DNA of 49,907 bases. Source: SBAX01 sp964646605. GTDB lineage: Bacteria; Planctomycetota; Phycisphaerae; UBA1845. The notes below the pieces were generated by a model. It did not search any database, had not been told where the DNA came from, and saw nothing but the letters and a program-made list of their open reading frames with translations. Where the stretch lies: the NCBI GenBank assembly GCA_964646605.1, contig CAZYEX010000164.1, positions 1-49,907 of the forward strand. Direction: 5' to 3'. The position numbers were made by a program, and so were the translations under genes. The first letter of the stretch is position 1; each line of letters begins with the position of its first letter. Shown piece after piece: positions 7,723-16,484 of this stretch.

Positions 7723-9309
7723 ATGGCGGTGCGGTTGCTTACGGCATGCGCCGCCCTCGTTTGGCTCATCCTCCGTTCGGGTCCCAAACCGACGCGGTTC
7801 TCATACCCCTGTCAACAATCGGCCTTGGGAATCGCGGGCGCTGTTTTTGGAGCCCCGTTCGTGGCCGGCGTCATCCGTGTTAGACAAACCGCCACGACCC
7901 ATCGCCGTGCGGCGGGCGCAATGACCGCGCTTGGGCTAACCGCGATCCTCGTTGCCGGAATGTTGACAACGGTTTCCCAAGACGCCGACTCCACCGGCCC
8001 GATTCAGATCGCTTCGACGCCCGATTATCACCCGGAGGTCTTCTCCGTTCCGCACACCCGCGGCCCGGAGCCCGGCCGGTTCGGCGGTCTCGACGACCTC
8101 GTCACCTTGATGGGCACGTCGGGCACGAAGTGGTATCGCTCCGCCATGGACGACCTTCGAAGCGGTCCCGACGGACTGATCGACCCCGACGACGTGGTGC
8201 TGATCAAGATCAACGCCCAGTGGGCCGAGCGCGGGGGAACCAACACCGACCTGCTTCGCGGCCTCATCCGTGCCATCGTCGAACATCCCGACGGATTCGT
8301 CGGTGAAGTGGTCGTCGCCGACAACGGGCAGGGGTACGGAAACCTGGAACGGGGCGCCAACAACGCCGAGGACATTGCCCAATCCGTCCTTGACGTGGTG
8401 AATGATTTCGTCGCCGAAGGGTGGAAGGTCTCCACGCAACTCTGGGACCTCATTCGAGGTCGTGCCGTCGGGGAGTACTCGGCGGGAGATGCCCGAGATG
8501 GGTATGTCGTGAGCAGCACCGCCGATGCCGACACCCTGGTCAAGGTCTCCTATCCCAAGTTTCAGTCCGCGTATGGCACAACCATCAGTTACAAGCGCGG
8601 AATCTGGTCTGCGCAAGACGGCGCCTACGATTCCTCCAAGCTCGTGGTGATCAATGTTCCGATTCTCAAAACGCATTCGATCTACGCCATCACCGCCGGA
8701 GTGAAAAACCACATGGGAGTCGTCACCCAGGGCCTTAACACCGACTCGCACAATGGCGTGGGGCGCGGCGGACTGGGTTCGGTCCTGGCTCAGGTACGGA
8801 CACCGGACCTGACCATCCTGGATTGCATTTGGATTCTCGCCCGACCGGGCGCGGGACCGTCCGCGTCCTACACCGCCGCCACGCGCCGCGACCAATTGCT
8901 CGCCGCCCGCGATCCCCTCGCCCTCGACGTCTGGGCCGCCAAGAACGTCCTCGTGCCGGAGATCGTCAGAAACGGCTACACCCTCGAGGCGTACGGACCT
9001 CTCCAGGACCCCGACAACCCCGACAGCGTGTTTCGCCGTTACCTCGATCGGACGATGGCGGAATTGCTGCAGGCCGGCATCCCGGCAACCAACGATCCCG
9101 CGGCCGTCGAACTTCACGTTTGGACCGGCGACCAGGACGCCGATGGCGACATCGACGCCGCGGATGTGGGCGGACTCGCCTCATGCCTCACGGGACCGAA
9201 CGGGGCGACAGAACCCGCCTGTCGAGCGTTCGACTCGGACAACGACGCCGATGCGGATTTGTTGGACTTGAGTCGGTTTCAGCGTGCCTTCACCGATTCC
9301 CAGCCCTAG
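7723..9309 (+). CDS. Exported DUF362-family protein with C-terminal dockerin-like repeat
   Basis: A 528-residue protein beginning with a hydrophobic segment (MAVRLLTACAALVWLIL), then a KPTRFSYPCQ motif and a second membrane segment. The DUF362 core (about residues 170-440) includes DDVVLIKINAQWAERGGTNTD, LVVINVPILKTHSIYAITAG, GVKNHMGV and ILDCIWILAR. The C-terminus holds two calcium-loop-like motifs, DQDADGDIDAADVGGLASC and DSDNDADADLLDLSRFQ, the dockerin-like ending common in planctomycete secreted proteins. DUF362 has no settled function; the domain is often found near iron-sulfur proteins. An in-frame ATG at 7633 overlaps the stop of the RidA-like gene and would add 30 residues, but that region contains the hairpin repeat at 7682, so 7723 is preferred without a strong ribosome binding site either way. 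Confidence 0.8.
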   Translation: MAVRLLTACAALVWLILRSGPKPTRFSYPCQQSALGIAGAVFGAPFVAGVIRVRQTATTHRRAAGAMTALGLTAILVAGMLTTVSQDADSTGPIQIASTPDYHPEVFSVPHTRGPEPGRFGGLDDLVTLMGTSGTKWYRSAMDDLRSGPDGLIDPDDVVLIKINAQWAERGGTNTDLLRGLIRAIVEHPDGFVGEVVVADNGQGYGNLERGANNAEDIAQSVLDVVNDFVAEGWKVSTQLWDLIRGRAVGEYSAGDARDGYVVSSTADADTLVKVSYPKFQSAYGTTISYKRGIWSAQDGAYDSSKLVVINVPILKTHSIYAITAGVKNHMGVVTQGLNTDSHNGVGRGGLGSVLAQVRTPDLTILDCIWILARPGAGPSASYTAATRRDQLLAARDPLALDVWAAKNVLVPEIVRNGYTLEAYGPLQDPDNPDSVFRRYLDRTMAELLQAGIPATNDPAAVELHVWTGDQDADGDIDAADVGGLASCLTGPNGATEPACRAFDSDNDADADLLDLSRFQRAFTDSQP

Positions 9310-9427
9310 CTGTTCGGCAAGAACGCGCCTTTGGCCTTTCCGAGGTTGCGACAGCTCTTGCCGTTGACTCGATGCGCTATCCGTCGAGGTGGCTTGTCTC
9401 CCTTTGGTGAAAACAAGTCACTCCGTG

Positions 9428-10873
9428 TTACCAACGGTAGGCGTTGACGCCCCCAGCTTCGTTGGGCACGTCGAACCAGGCGTCCATCAGTTCGAACCAG
9501 TTTTCCACGCGGTGATCGGCGGGCGTGGCCCCGTCGCGGCACCAGGCGTAGTTGCCGAAGGCGGTGCGAAGCGTCCGCTGGTCGGAGGGATGATACCAGC
9601 GGAAGAACTCCCAGATGGGCGAGCCGCCCAGCTCCTCCACGCCGCCGGGGAAAACGATGAAGAGTCCGTGTCGGCCGGGCTCGAATCCCGCAAAACCGCT
9701 CATGCCGAACGAGTCGATGACCATGCCGTCGACTTCCCTGGCCACGGCGGCCGCCGCTTCGCGAACCGAACTGCTCAGCCGCGGGTCATCGCGAAAGCGC
9801 CGGGCGAGGTCGTACAGATCGTAGTGCGGGCTGAGAATCCAACGCAGCGGGTCGCCCGTATAAAGATAGTTCAACGCCGCCGCGGGACTTTCCGTTCCGC
9901 GGATTTCGCGGGCGAGGGTCTTGGCGTCGGTGTCGTGCAGGGCGACGGCGAGGCGATCGACGGCGTGCTTGACGGCCTGGGCGCGGGTTAGATCGAAGCA
10001 ACCCCACGACTCCTGTTCCGCCCGTTTCCAGCCCGGTTCTTGCGCTCGAAGCCGCTCCCCGATGACTTTGATCGCGGCTGCGCCGAATTCCGCGGCGCTG
10101 GTCGCCAGGGGTGCGCGGTGTTGATCGGCCCCGACGATCCCGCACGCCCGCAGTACGCTGGTCATGGGGGCGGGAGCGCTGAGCGTCGCCGTAGTCAGCA
10201 TCACTTGGGCGTGGAAACGGTCCGGCGCCGGTCGGAACTGATAGGCGTTTTCGATTCCCGCGAACGAGCAAACATCCACCCACAATACGTCGACGGATTC
10301 CTCGACGGTCAACCCCTCGCTGATTTCCGCGGTAAAGAGCGGGTCTTCGAACTCGCCGCTGTCGGCGCACTCGCTGCTAATGTCCGGGCAGAGGGAACGG
10401 GCCTCGCCGTGCCCGAAGAGAATCAAGGCGTAGCGCTTCGCCGGAAACCTGCCCTTGGCGAAGCGGATGAACTTGCGCAGCGTGCGCGGGTCGCCGGTGT
10501 CGGCTTCGTGAGTCGAGTCGCGGGTGATCTCGGGGAAGTCCGCGCCGCCCGCGATCCGCTCCCAACGTCCGAAGTCCAGGCGGAACAGTCGAGTATCCTC
10601 GAAGTTCTCGCCCAGGATTTTCTTGTCCTTGCTGGCCCCCGCGACCCGGTCGATGAGAAGGACGACTTCGCCCTCCTGCCCCCAGCGCGACGCGTCGCGC
10701 AAAACGCCCAAGTGGGGCATGAGATAGGCTTCGGCGCTGCTGTCGACCCCGCCATAGATCATGACCGTCCAGGGTCGGTCGTCCGCCAACTCCGGCTCTT
10801 GGGCGACGGACCTCGCGGAAGGACCAAGACCGAACATGACCGCGAGCCCCCACACCGTTATTCGTCTTCGCAT
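9428..10873 (-). CDS. Secreted clostripain-family (C11) cysteine protease
   Basis: A 481-residue exported protein: signal peptide to about residue 25 (SARSVAQ), then WTVMIYGGVDSSAE, the usual opening of C11 proteases (often WTVMVYMAADN). The catalytic pair is recognisable as His155 in LILFGHGEA and Cys202 in LWVDVCSFAGIENAYQ. Clostripain-type enzymes cut after basic residues and mature by self-cleavage; substrate preference cannot be read here. The ATG at 10873 has GGAG about 10 bases upstream, and the longer frame to 11068 would add an arginine-rich low-complexity stretch. It converges with the DUF362 gene at its 3' end; no clear terminator was seen in the 118 bases between them. Confidence 0.88.
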   Translation of the reverse strand: MRRRITVWGLAVMFGLGPSARSVAQEPELADDRPWTVMIYGGVDSSAEAYLMPHLGVLRDASRWGQEGEVVLLIDRVAGASKDKKILGENFEDTRLFRLDFGRWERIAGGADFPEITRDSTHEADTGDPRTLRKFIRFAKGRFPAKRYALILFGHGEARSLCPDISSECADSGEFEDPLFTAEISEGLTVEESVDVLWVDVCSFAGIENAYQFRPAPDRFHAQVMLTTATLSAPAPMTSVLRACGIVGADQHRAPLATSAAEFGAAAIKVIGERLRAQEPGWKRAEQESWGCFDLTRAQAVKHAVDRLAVALHDTDAKTLAREIRGTESPAAALNYLYTGDPLRWILSPHYDLYDLARRFRDDPRLSSSVREAAAAVAREVDGMVIDSFGMSGFAGFEPGRHGLFIVFPGGVEELGGSPIWEFFRWYHPSDQRTLRTAFGNYAWCRDGATPADHRVENWFELMDAWFDVPNEAGGVNAYRW

Positions 10874-10975
10874 CGTGTCGATCTCCGTCTGCCCTATTCG
10901 ATCCCGCCTTTTTTTCGGCAAAACCGGACGTGGACCGGACTGAAATCGACGGCGTGGGCTCCCCGAAATGGCAAG

Positions 10976-11014
10976 ACCCCGGCGGCGGGTCACGGGGAAC
11001 CGCCGCCGGGGTCG
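10976..11014 (-). terminator. Strong GC hairpin after the 1246-residue surface protein gene
   Basis: GACCCCGGCGGCGG at 10976-10989 pairs perfectly with CCGCCGCCGGGGTC at 11001-11014 (14-bp stem, 11-base loop). It lies about 70 bases past the stop at 11086 in the direction of transcription. There is no clean T-run, so it could be a termination or mRNA-stabilising hairpin. Confidence 0.55.
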
Positions 11015-11055
11015 CAGGTTTTCAGAATGGCGCCGCGCACCTCTCGCGGCGCTGA

Positions 11056-11078
11056 GCGCCGCCCACAAGGGGCGACGC
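11056..11078. repeat. REP-like hairpin, degenerate copy
   Basis: GCGCCGCCC, loop ACAAG, GGGCGACGC: 8 of 9 stem pairs. It shares the ACAAG loop and the following TACA with the hairpin at 22430-22452 and is related to that at 22118-22140. This dispersed intergenic element is found here at the 3' end of a gene. Confidence 0.6.
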
Positions 11079-11085
11079 TACAGGA

Positions 11086-14000
11086 CTACCTTCCGCTGGG
11101 TCGGGAGAAGCCCTTGTCGTTGGGGTGCTCTCTGGCCGGTTCCGCGATCAACCCCTGCATCTTCAGGCTATCGACGTTGAAGCCGCGGGCCCGGGCGTAC
11201 TCCGGCGTCACCAGGATGTCCACCTTGCTGCGCACCGTCCGCGTCCGGTTGTTGTGGACGACGCGGAACTCGGTCTGCGTGGGCACCAGGTCGCTGCCCA
11301 GCTCGGTGATCGTGAACTGAACCGACTTCAGCTCGTTGTCGACCTCCGCGGAAAGCGCCTGGTAGTCGGCCACGAACCCTTCGGGCGGGGCAACCGTCGC
11401 GACGACCGACCAGTCGCCGATCGTCTCGAAGACGAACGGGTAGAGCTGCACGGTGTTGTCCCACACTACGTACTCCGGCTCGATGATGAGGAGTTCCGAG
11501 CCCGTGAGCCGCGTGGTCTTGCCCGGCACGCGGCTGCCGTCGACGCGGACGATCTGTTGCAAGTACTTCTTATGGATCTGCCCGCAGTGTACCTCTCCGA
11601 CGCTGACGCCGAGTGGATCGGGCAGGACGGTCTTGGTCGCGTCGCCGGAAATGACCACGTAGTTGCCCGGGGCGACGTCAATGAGGGCGATGCCGTCGGA
11701 ACCCGTCAGCTCGCAGTTGACCGGAGTGCAAGTATCCAGAATGCATTGGTACTGATGATGCGAGATGCCGCCGCAGGTGGTCATGGCGCATCCCGCGTTC
11801 GTCTTGTCATAGATGCATACGTTGATGCCCACCAACGGGTCCTTGACGCTCGCGGGATGCGAGCCGGTTCCGATGGTATGCCGTTCCGCGCGGATTTCGA
11901 CGGTAGCGCCGAAACGCACGGTTACATCCTTGGTCGCCGACGCGGAGTTGCCGCAACCATCCGCCGCGGTGTAGGTGACCGTCGTGGTGTTGCCCGCGGG
12001 GAAGCTCGGCAGGGCGTCATGGGTGACCGGAATCGGGCCGTCGCAAGCATCGTTGGCCGAGCCCGCAGGAAGAGCCACGACCTCGCCGCCCGAGCAATCC
12101 ACGTCGATCACGGTGATCGGGGTGGTGTCCACCGTCAGGATCGGGGCGGTGGTGTCGACCACGGCGACGAACTGTTCGCACGCGGCCGGGTTTCCGCATT
12201 CGTCGGACGCCGACCAACTCCGCGTGACGGTCAGCGCTCCACCGCAACCGAACTGCGTGGCGTCGCTGGAGGAGACCGTCGGCGTTCCGCAGTTGTCCTG
12301 GGCCGAGGCCGATCCGTTGGCGGCCACGCTCGTGTCGGCGGGGCACTCCCACGTGGCATGAGCCGGGCAAGTGATGGTCGGCGGCGTGGTGTCGTCCACG
12401 GTGATGAACTGGGAAGCAGTCACGTCGTTAGCGCAATCGTCGACCGCCGTCCAACTTCGCGTCAACGTGTACTCATCCGGGCAGGTGCCGTTGGTTTGCG
12501 TTTGCGTGAAGCTCACCGGAACAGACGTGTCGCAGGTGTCGGCGCCGGTCACTACGGGCACCGCCGGCACGGCGTCGCACTCGACGGACACATCGGCTGG
12601 TACGTTCATCAAGGTCGGATCCACCGTATCAAACACGCAGATGTCCTGCGACGCGCTGACGTTGTTGGCGCAGCCGTCCGTGGCCGTCCAGGTGCGCGTT
12701 TCCACGAACGTGCCAGGGCACGGGCCTGGGGTCTGCGTCACCGTGAGCGTGACCGGCGTGCTGCCGTTGCAGGCGTCGTCGGCGGTCACGTTGGCCGGCG
12801 GCGGCAACGGCATGGCGTTGCATTGCACCGTGGTTTTGTCGGGCACACCGGAAAGGACCGGCGCCGTCGTGTCGGTCTCGGTGAACGTCTGCACGCAGGA
12901 GGCGGTGGTCGAGCCGTTGCCGGCCGACCAGGTCCGCGTGATGCTCGCCGTGCCTCCGCAGCCCGCCGTGGTGACGTCGCTGTGGCTCACGGTGATCGTG
13001 CCGCACCCGGTCGCCGTCGCCGTACCGGTGGCCGACGGATCGGTGTTGGCCGGGCACGCCGCCGTCACGTTCGACGGACAGGTGATCTGCAACTGCCCTC
13101 CCGCGCCGGTCGTGACGTGCGCGATGTAGAGTCCGTAGTCGAAGTTGTTGAACTGCGCCGCGAAGGCCAGGTCGTTGAGATTGTTGATGGACCGATACAT
13201 CCCGGTAGTCGCCTCGGCCTGGTAGATGTCGTACCCGTTTACGACGAAGCCCCCGAGTTGGGCGGTGGAGATCGTACTGTCCGAGATGCGGACCAACTCC
13301 GGCGTGCAGACGTCGTAAAAGTAGAGGCCGCGAAAGCCGACACTGACGCTGACGTTGCCGACGGCGACGAAGGCCGCGTTGCCCAGGTCGTTGATCGCCG
13401 CGCGCCCGCCGTTGCTCTGCGCCAGGCCCGAGAACTTCGGGAAGCCGCCGACCGGGGCCGGTTGACCGGGCGGAGGCGTCAACAGGTTCGCGACCACGGA
13501 CATCGGTGTGCCGTCGGTGTCGGTGTAATAGATGCCCTGCTGGTTGGGCGTTGGACTGCCGGGAAAAATAAACGAGAAGGGAGCGACGACTCCGTTTTCG
13601 TTGATCCCAGGCGTTTGGACGCCGTTGAACTGGGCGGCTGCAGGCTCAAAGGTCCCTGGCGGTTCGGTCGGAATGGGGATGCCGCCCTGGGTATCGTAAA
13701 TGCGAGTGTGGACGTACCCGCCGGGGGACGGCGTCGCGGCATAAAGCCCGGAGTCTTGAGGCGAAGAGAAGGCTCTGTACAGGTTTTGGAACAGGATCAC
13801 ACCGGAATCATTGATGTCGACGCTGTGGCCGCCGGGCTCGAAGGAACCTGAGTAGAAATCTCCGGGGCGGTTGGGGACCGGTTGCGACTGAATGGCGACC
13901 GTGGTGATCGGTCCGCCGGTCACCGGTACGACGTAGATGCCGCCGCGCAGGACGATTCCACCCGGCATACCTCCGCTAAACGCCACCGTTCCGAAGTTGT

Positions 14001-14826
14001 TGATCGCCGAGACCGGACGGATCTCGCGGAAGAAATCGTTCGCTCCGACCGGAACGCTGACGGGTCCGCTCGCACCGACGCTATCGGCCAGACGGACCCC
14101 GGCGCCGCCGGCCACGGTCGAGCCAAAAAACCCGTTGCGTTGCGTCGTGTTGCCCGGGATCAAGAACTGCCCCCAATAGGCCACTTGCCCAACGTCGTTC
14201 AGGCCTGTCGTAAACGTAACAGTGAGGAAGCCCGGATCGAACGTGTTGAATACGGAAGTGGGATAGTTAGGCACCGGCGTGAATGTATCCGAAATCTTCA
14301 CGATGGGTCCGCCGGTCACCTTCGTCGCATAGACGCCGGTCCCGCTGCCCGGTGTCGTCCCGGGCGAACTAAACGTCGCTTGAAACACGACGTCACCCGC
14401 GTTGTTCATGATCGGCAGTTTGAAGGAGAGGAACTGATTGTTGGCTGGTCGACCGGGGACGGCATACGTCGGGACGCCGGAGAAGGTAAAGCACGTCCCC
14501 CCGACCTCGGTCGTGTCCACGAGCACGGCCAGCGGGAACCCGGGGCGCTTGGCATAGAGGCCGAACGCCGTCTGACAGTTGGTATTCGTGTTCAACGCGC
14601 TCCGTGCGCGAAACACAATCTCCCCCGCGTCGTTGATTGCCGGCGGCGGAATCGCGTCGCCCCGGAACACAAACTGCGGGGGGCGTCCAGGAACGCCGGG
14701 CACGCTCGTTGCCGGAAACACCGCTCCGGCGTTTGCTTTCAGAATCTGCTCGATCGTGACGGTAGCTCCCGCGGCAGGGAGTACGGTCAGTGCCAACGCC
14801 GCGACAGTCTTTCTCCACGGAAACAT
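11086..14826 (-). CDS. Large secreted surface protein with NxxGxVxF repeats and HYR-like domains
   Basis: A 1246-residue exported protein. After a signal peptide (VAALALTVLPAAGA), residues about 25-540 contain a recurring strand motif of the type I-N-N-x-G-x-V-x-F (INDAGEIVFRA, MNNAGDVVFQATF, INDSGVILFQNL, INDLGNAAFVAVG), as in bacterial propeller-like surface proteins. About five cysteine-paired HYR-like immunoglobulin modules follow (DTTAPVLSGVPDKTTVQCN, DTVDPTLMNVPADVSVECD, DTTPPTITCPAHATWECP). The last 300 residues are a separate domain with a cysteine-rich insert (VNVCIYDKTNAGC) that I do not recognise. The ATG at 14826 is preceded by AGGAGGAGG, a very strong ribosome binding site. A cell-surface or matrix role is inferred. 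No sorting tail or membrane anchor is visible at the C-terminus. Confidence 0.85.
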   Translation of the reverse strand: MFPWRKTVAALALTVLPAAGATVTIEQILKANAGAVFPATSVPGVPGRPPQFVFRGDAIPPPAINDAGEIVFRARSALNTNTNCQTAFGLYAKRPGFPLAVLVDTTEVGGTCFTFSGVPTYAVPGRPANNQFLSFKLPIMNNAGDVVFQATFSSPGTTPGSGTGVYATKVTGGPIVKISDTFTPVPNYPTSVFNTFDPGFLTVTFTTGLNDVGQVAYWGQFLIPGNTTQRNGFFGSTVAGGAGVRLADSVGASGPVSVPVGANDFFREIRPVSAINNFGTVAFSGGMPGGIVLRGGIYVVPVTGGPITTVAIQSQPVPNRPGDFYSGSFEPGGHSVDINDSGVILFQNLYRAFSSPQDSGLYAATPSPGGYVHTRIYDTQGGIPIPTEPPGTFEPAAAQFNGVQTPGINENGVVAPFSFIFPGSPTPNQQGIYYTDTDGTPMSVVANLLTPPPGQPAPVGGFPKFSGLAQSNGGRAAINDLGNAAFVAVGNVSVSVGFRGLYFYDVCTPELVRISDSTISTAQLGGFVVNGYDIYQAEATTGMYRSINNLNDLAFAAQFNNFDYGLYIAHVTTGAGGQLQITCPSNVTAACPANTDPSATGTATATGCGTITVSHSDVTTAGCGGTASITRTWSAGNGSTTASCVQTFTETDTTAPVLSGVPDKTTVQCNAMPLPPPANVTADDACNGSTPVTLTVTQTPGPCPGTFVETRTWTATDGCANNVSASQDICVFDTVDPTLMNVPADVSVECDAVPAVPVVTGADTCDTSVPVSFTQTQTNGTCPDEYTLTRSWTAVDDCANDVTASQFITVDDTTPPTITCPAHATWECPADTSVAANGSASAQDNCGTPTVSSSDATQFGCGGALTVTRSWSASDECGNPAACEQFVAVVDTTAPILTVDTTPITVIDVDCSGGEVVALPAGSANDACDGPIPVTHDALPSFPAGNTTTVTYTAADGCGNSASATKDVTVRFGATVEIRAERHTIGTGSHPASVKDPLVGINVCIYDKTNAGCAMTTCGGISHHQYQCILDTCTPVNCELTGSDGIALIDVAPGNYVVISGDATKTVLPDPLGVSVGEVHCGQIHKKYLQQIVRVDGSRVPGKTTRLTGSELLIIEPEYVVWDNTVQLYPFVFETIGDWSVVATVAPPEGFVADYQALSAEVDNELKSVQFTITELGSDLVPTQTEFRVVHNNRTRTVRSKVDILVTPEYARARGFNVDSLKMQGLIAEPAREHPNDKGFSRPSGR

Positions 14827-15052
14827 ATTTCGGCCTCCTCCTCTTTGAGTTCGTGAACTGATTGTGCCTCCCAACAAAGCACCAGTCCGGTATTCTCGCC
14901 CCGCGGGCGTCGAAACCAAGACTCTCCGAGATATCCATGGCGCCGAGTGACCGATCGTGTACGCGGAAAATGCGCCGTCCGGAAACTACGGTTCCGTTTA
15001 TCGGTCCTAGGGGTCTCCCTAGTGTCGGAGGCGGTGTGGGCGAGGTCTCGGT

Positions 15053-16267
15053 CTATCCGCGCAGATCGAGACAGACGATTTTTTCGAGGTTGCGGACGTA
15101 TAGGCGGCCGCGGTGGAGCACGGGCAGCGACCAGCATCGTCCGCTGAGCACGTCATGCTTGGTGAGCGGAACGAAGTCCGTCGCCGAGGGTTTGGCTATT
15201 TGGAGCTGCCCGGCCTCGGTGAGCATCAGCAGGTGCCCGTCGGCAAGCAGGAGCGTGGCGTTCTTGATGCGCGGCTTCTTCCATTGCTCCTCGCCGGTCA
15301 TGAAGTCCACGCATTTGAGGGCGTTCTGATCGCTTCCATAGAGCTTGCCCTCGTGGAGAATGCAGGATTGGAATTTGCTGAGCAGCACGTCGTTCTTCCA
15401 CACCTGCGTGGAGGTCAATTTGTCCCCCTGCAGCGTCAGCTTGAAAAGTCCGGCCCCCGTCGTGTACCCCGATGCCAAGAAGAGATATCCGTCGTGGAAA
15501 ATGGGCATCGCAGCGTTGACGTCCCAGTCCGTCTTCCAGGTCGTGCGCCAGACTTCGCGCCCGGTCTTGGCGTCGGCGACGAGCGCTCCATTCGCGAAGA
15601 ACCCGGCGATATAGCGCTGTCCGCCGAGGTCGAAGGGATACGGGGTCGCATACCCGACGGGATCGGAACCACATTTCCAGACCTGTTCGCCCGTTTTCTT
15701 ATGGAACGCCGCCAAGGCCCCGTCTTCCGCACCGGCGGAGACGATGGCCAGATCGCCCTCGATCAGGATCGAACCGCTGTAAGCCCAGGTCGGTATGTGA
15801 TTGAACTGCTTCTCCCAAAGATCGCTGCCCGACTCGGCATCCACGCACAGCAACCGACCATGCGCGCCGAGGATGTAGACCCGCCCGTCATGCACCGTGG
15901 GCGTCGCTCGGGTTCCATCCCCATGCTCGTTCTTGAACTCCTTTTCGAACGGTTTCTGCCAGACCACATCGCCGGTGTTGGCGTTCAGGCAAAACAGAAC
16001 CTGCTGCTTGTCTTTTGCTCCGCAGGTGTAGAGGCGGTCGCCCGAACAGGCGAAGGAGCTGAAGGCCGAACCGACCGTCCGTTCCCAGACGGCCTTTGGG
16101 GCTTCGGGCCATTCCTTTTTGAACCCCGTTTCGTCGCTCTTGCCGTCGTAACGGGGGCCGAAGAAATTAGGCCAGTCCCCGCGCACCGCGGAAGCACCCG
16201 CGGCGGTCACAGCGGCCAAGAGAAAAAGTGTGACTGTTCGGCAGCGTACGACTTTTCTAGGCTTCAT
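15053..16267 (-). CDS. Exported PQQ-like (BamB-type) beta-propeller protein
   Basis: A 404-residue protein with a signal peptide (VTLFLLAAVTAAGASAVRGDWPNFFGP). The WPNFFGPRYDGKS motif right after the cleavage site is a hallmark of planctomycete PQQ-like propellers. Blades with tryptophan-docking repeats follow: NANTGDVVWQKPF, DAESGSDLWEKQF, HKKTGEQVWKCG, DAKTGREVWRTTW. No catalytic calcium or disulfide motif of quinoprotein dehydrogenases was seen, so a binding or scaffold role is likelier than dehydrogenase activity. The ATG at 16267 follows AGGGG; an upstream frame to 16381 is open but has no signal peptide at its front. The gene diverges from the cohesin-like gene at 16485. Confidence 0.87.
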   Translation of the reverse strand: MKPRKVVRCRTVTLFLLAAVTAAGASAVRGDWPNFFGPRYDGKSDETGFKKEWPEAPKAVWERTVGSAFSSFACSGDRLYTCGAKDKQQVLFCLNANTGDVVWQKPFEKEFKNEHGDGTRATPTVHDGRVYILGAHGRLLCVDAESGSDLWEKQFNHIPTWAYSGSILIEGDLAIVSAGAEDGALAAFHKKTGEQVWKCGSDPVGYATPYPFDLGGQRYIAGFFANGALVADAKTGREVWRTTWKTDWDVNAAMPIFHDGYLFLASGYTTGAGLFKLTLQGDKLTSTQVWKNDVLLSKFQSCILHEGKLYGSDQNALKCVDFMTGEEQWKKPRIKNATLLLADGHLLMLTEAGQLQIAKPSATDFVPLTKHDVLSGRCWSLPVLHRGRLYVRNLEKIVCLDLRG

Positions 16268-16430
16268 GCTCAGACCCCTTTTGTGCGTCGACTCTGCAAC
16301 CACTTGGCTGCCGAGCCCCAACAGGGTGTCTCCGGATGCACCCCCAGCCGCCATTCTACGGGCGTTCTCTGAACCTCCCAAGCGACTGCCAGACGCACGC
16401 CTGGCCGGGACAAAAGTCTGGGGTTTCCCC

Positions 16431-16467
16431 TTGCAGGGGCGGACCTGGGTGGGTAAACTGAACCCAC
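16431..16467 (+). promoter_or_regulatory. Sigma70-like promoter with overlapping inverted repeat
   Basis: TTGCAG (16431-16436) and TAAACT (16454-16459) are 17 bases apart, 26 bases ahead of the ATG at 16485. GTGGGT and ACCCAC (16449-16467) form a 6-bp inverted repeat across the -10 box, a possible operator. Confidence 0.5.
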
Positions 16468-16484
16468 GTACGATTGGAGGGGGT

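Noticed and set aside
11125..13851. 908-residue plus-strand frame
   Set aside because: It is antisense to the 1246-residue surface protein, has arginine-rich random composition and no domain; GC-rich third positions keep the opposite strand open.
16230..16484. Longer start for the cohesin-like protein
   Set aside because: The extra residues run through the promoter and lack a signal peptide; the ATG at 16485 follows GGAGG and opens a clear signal peptide.
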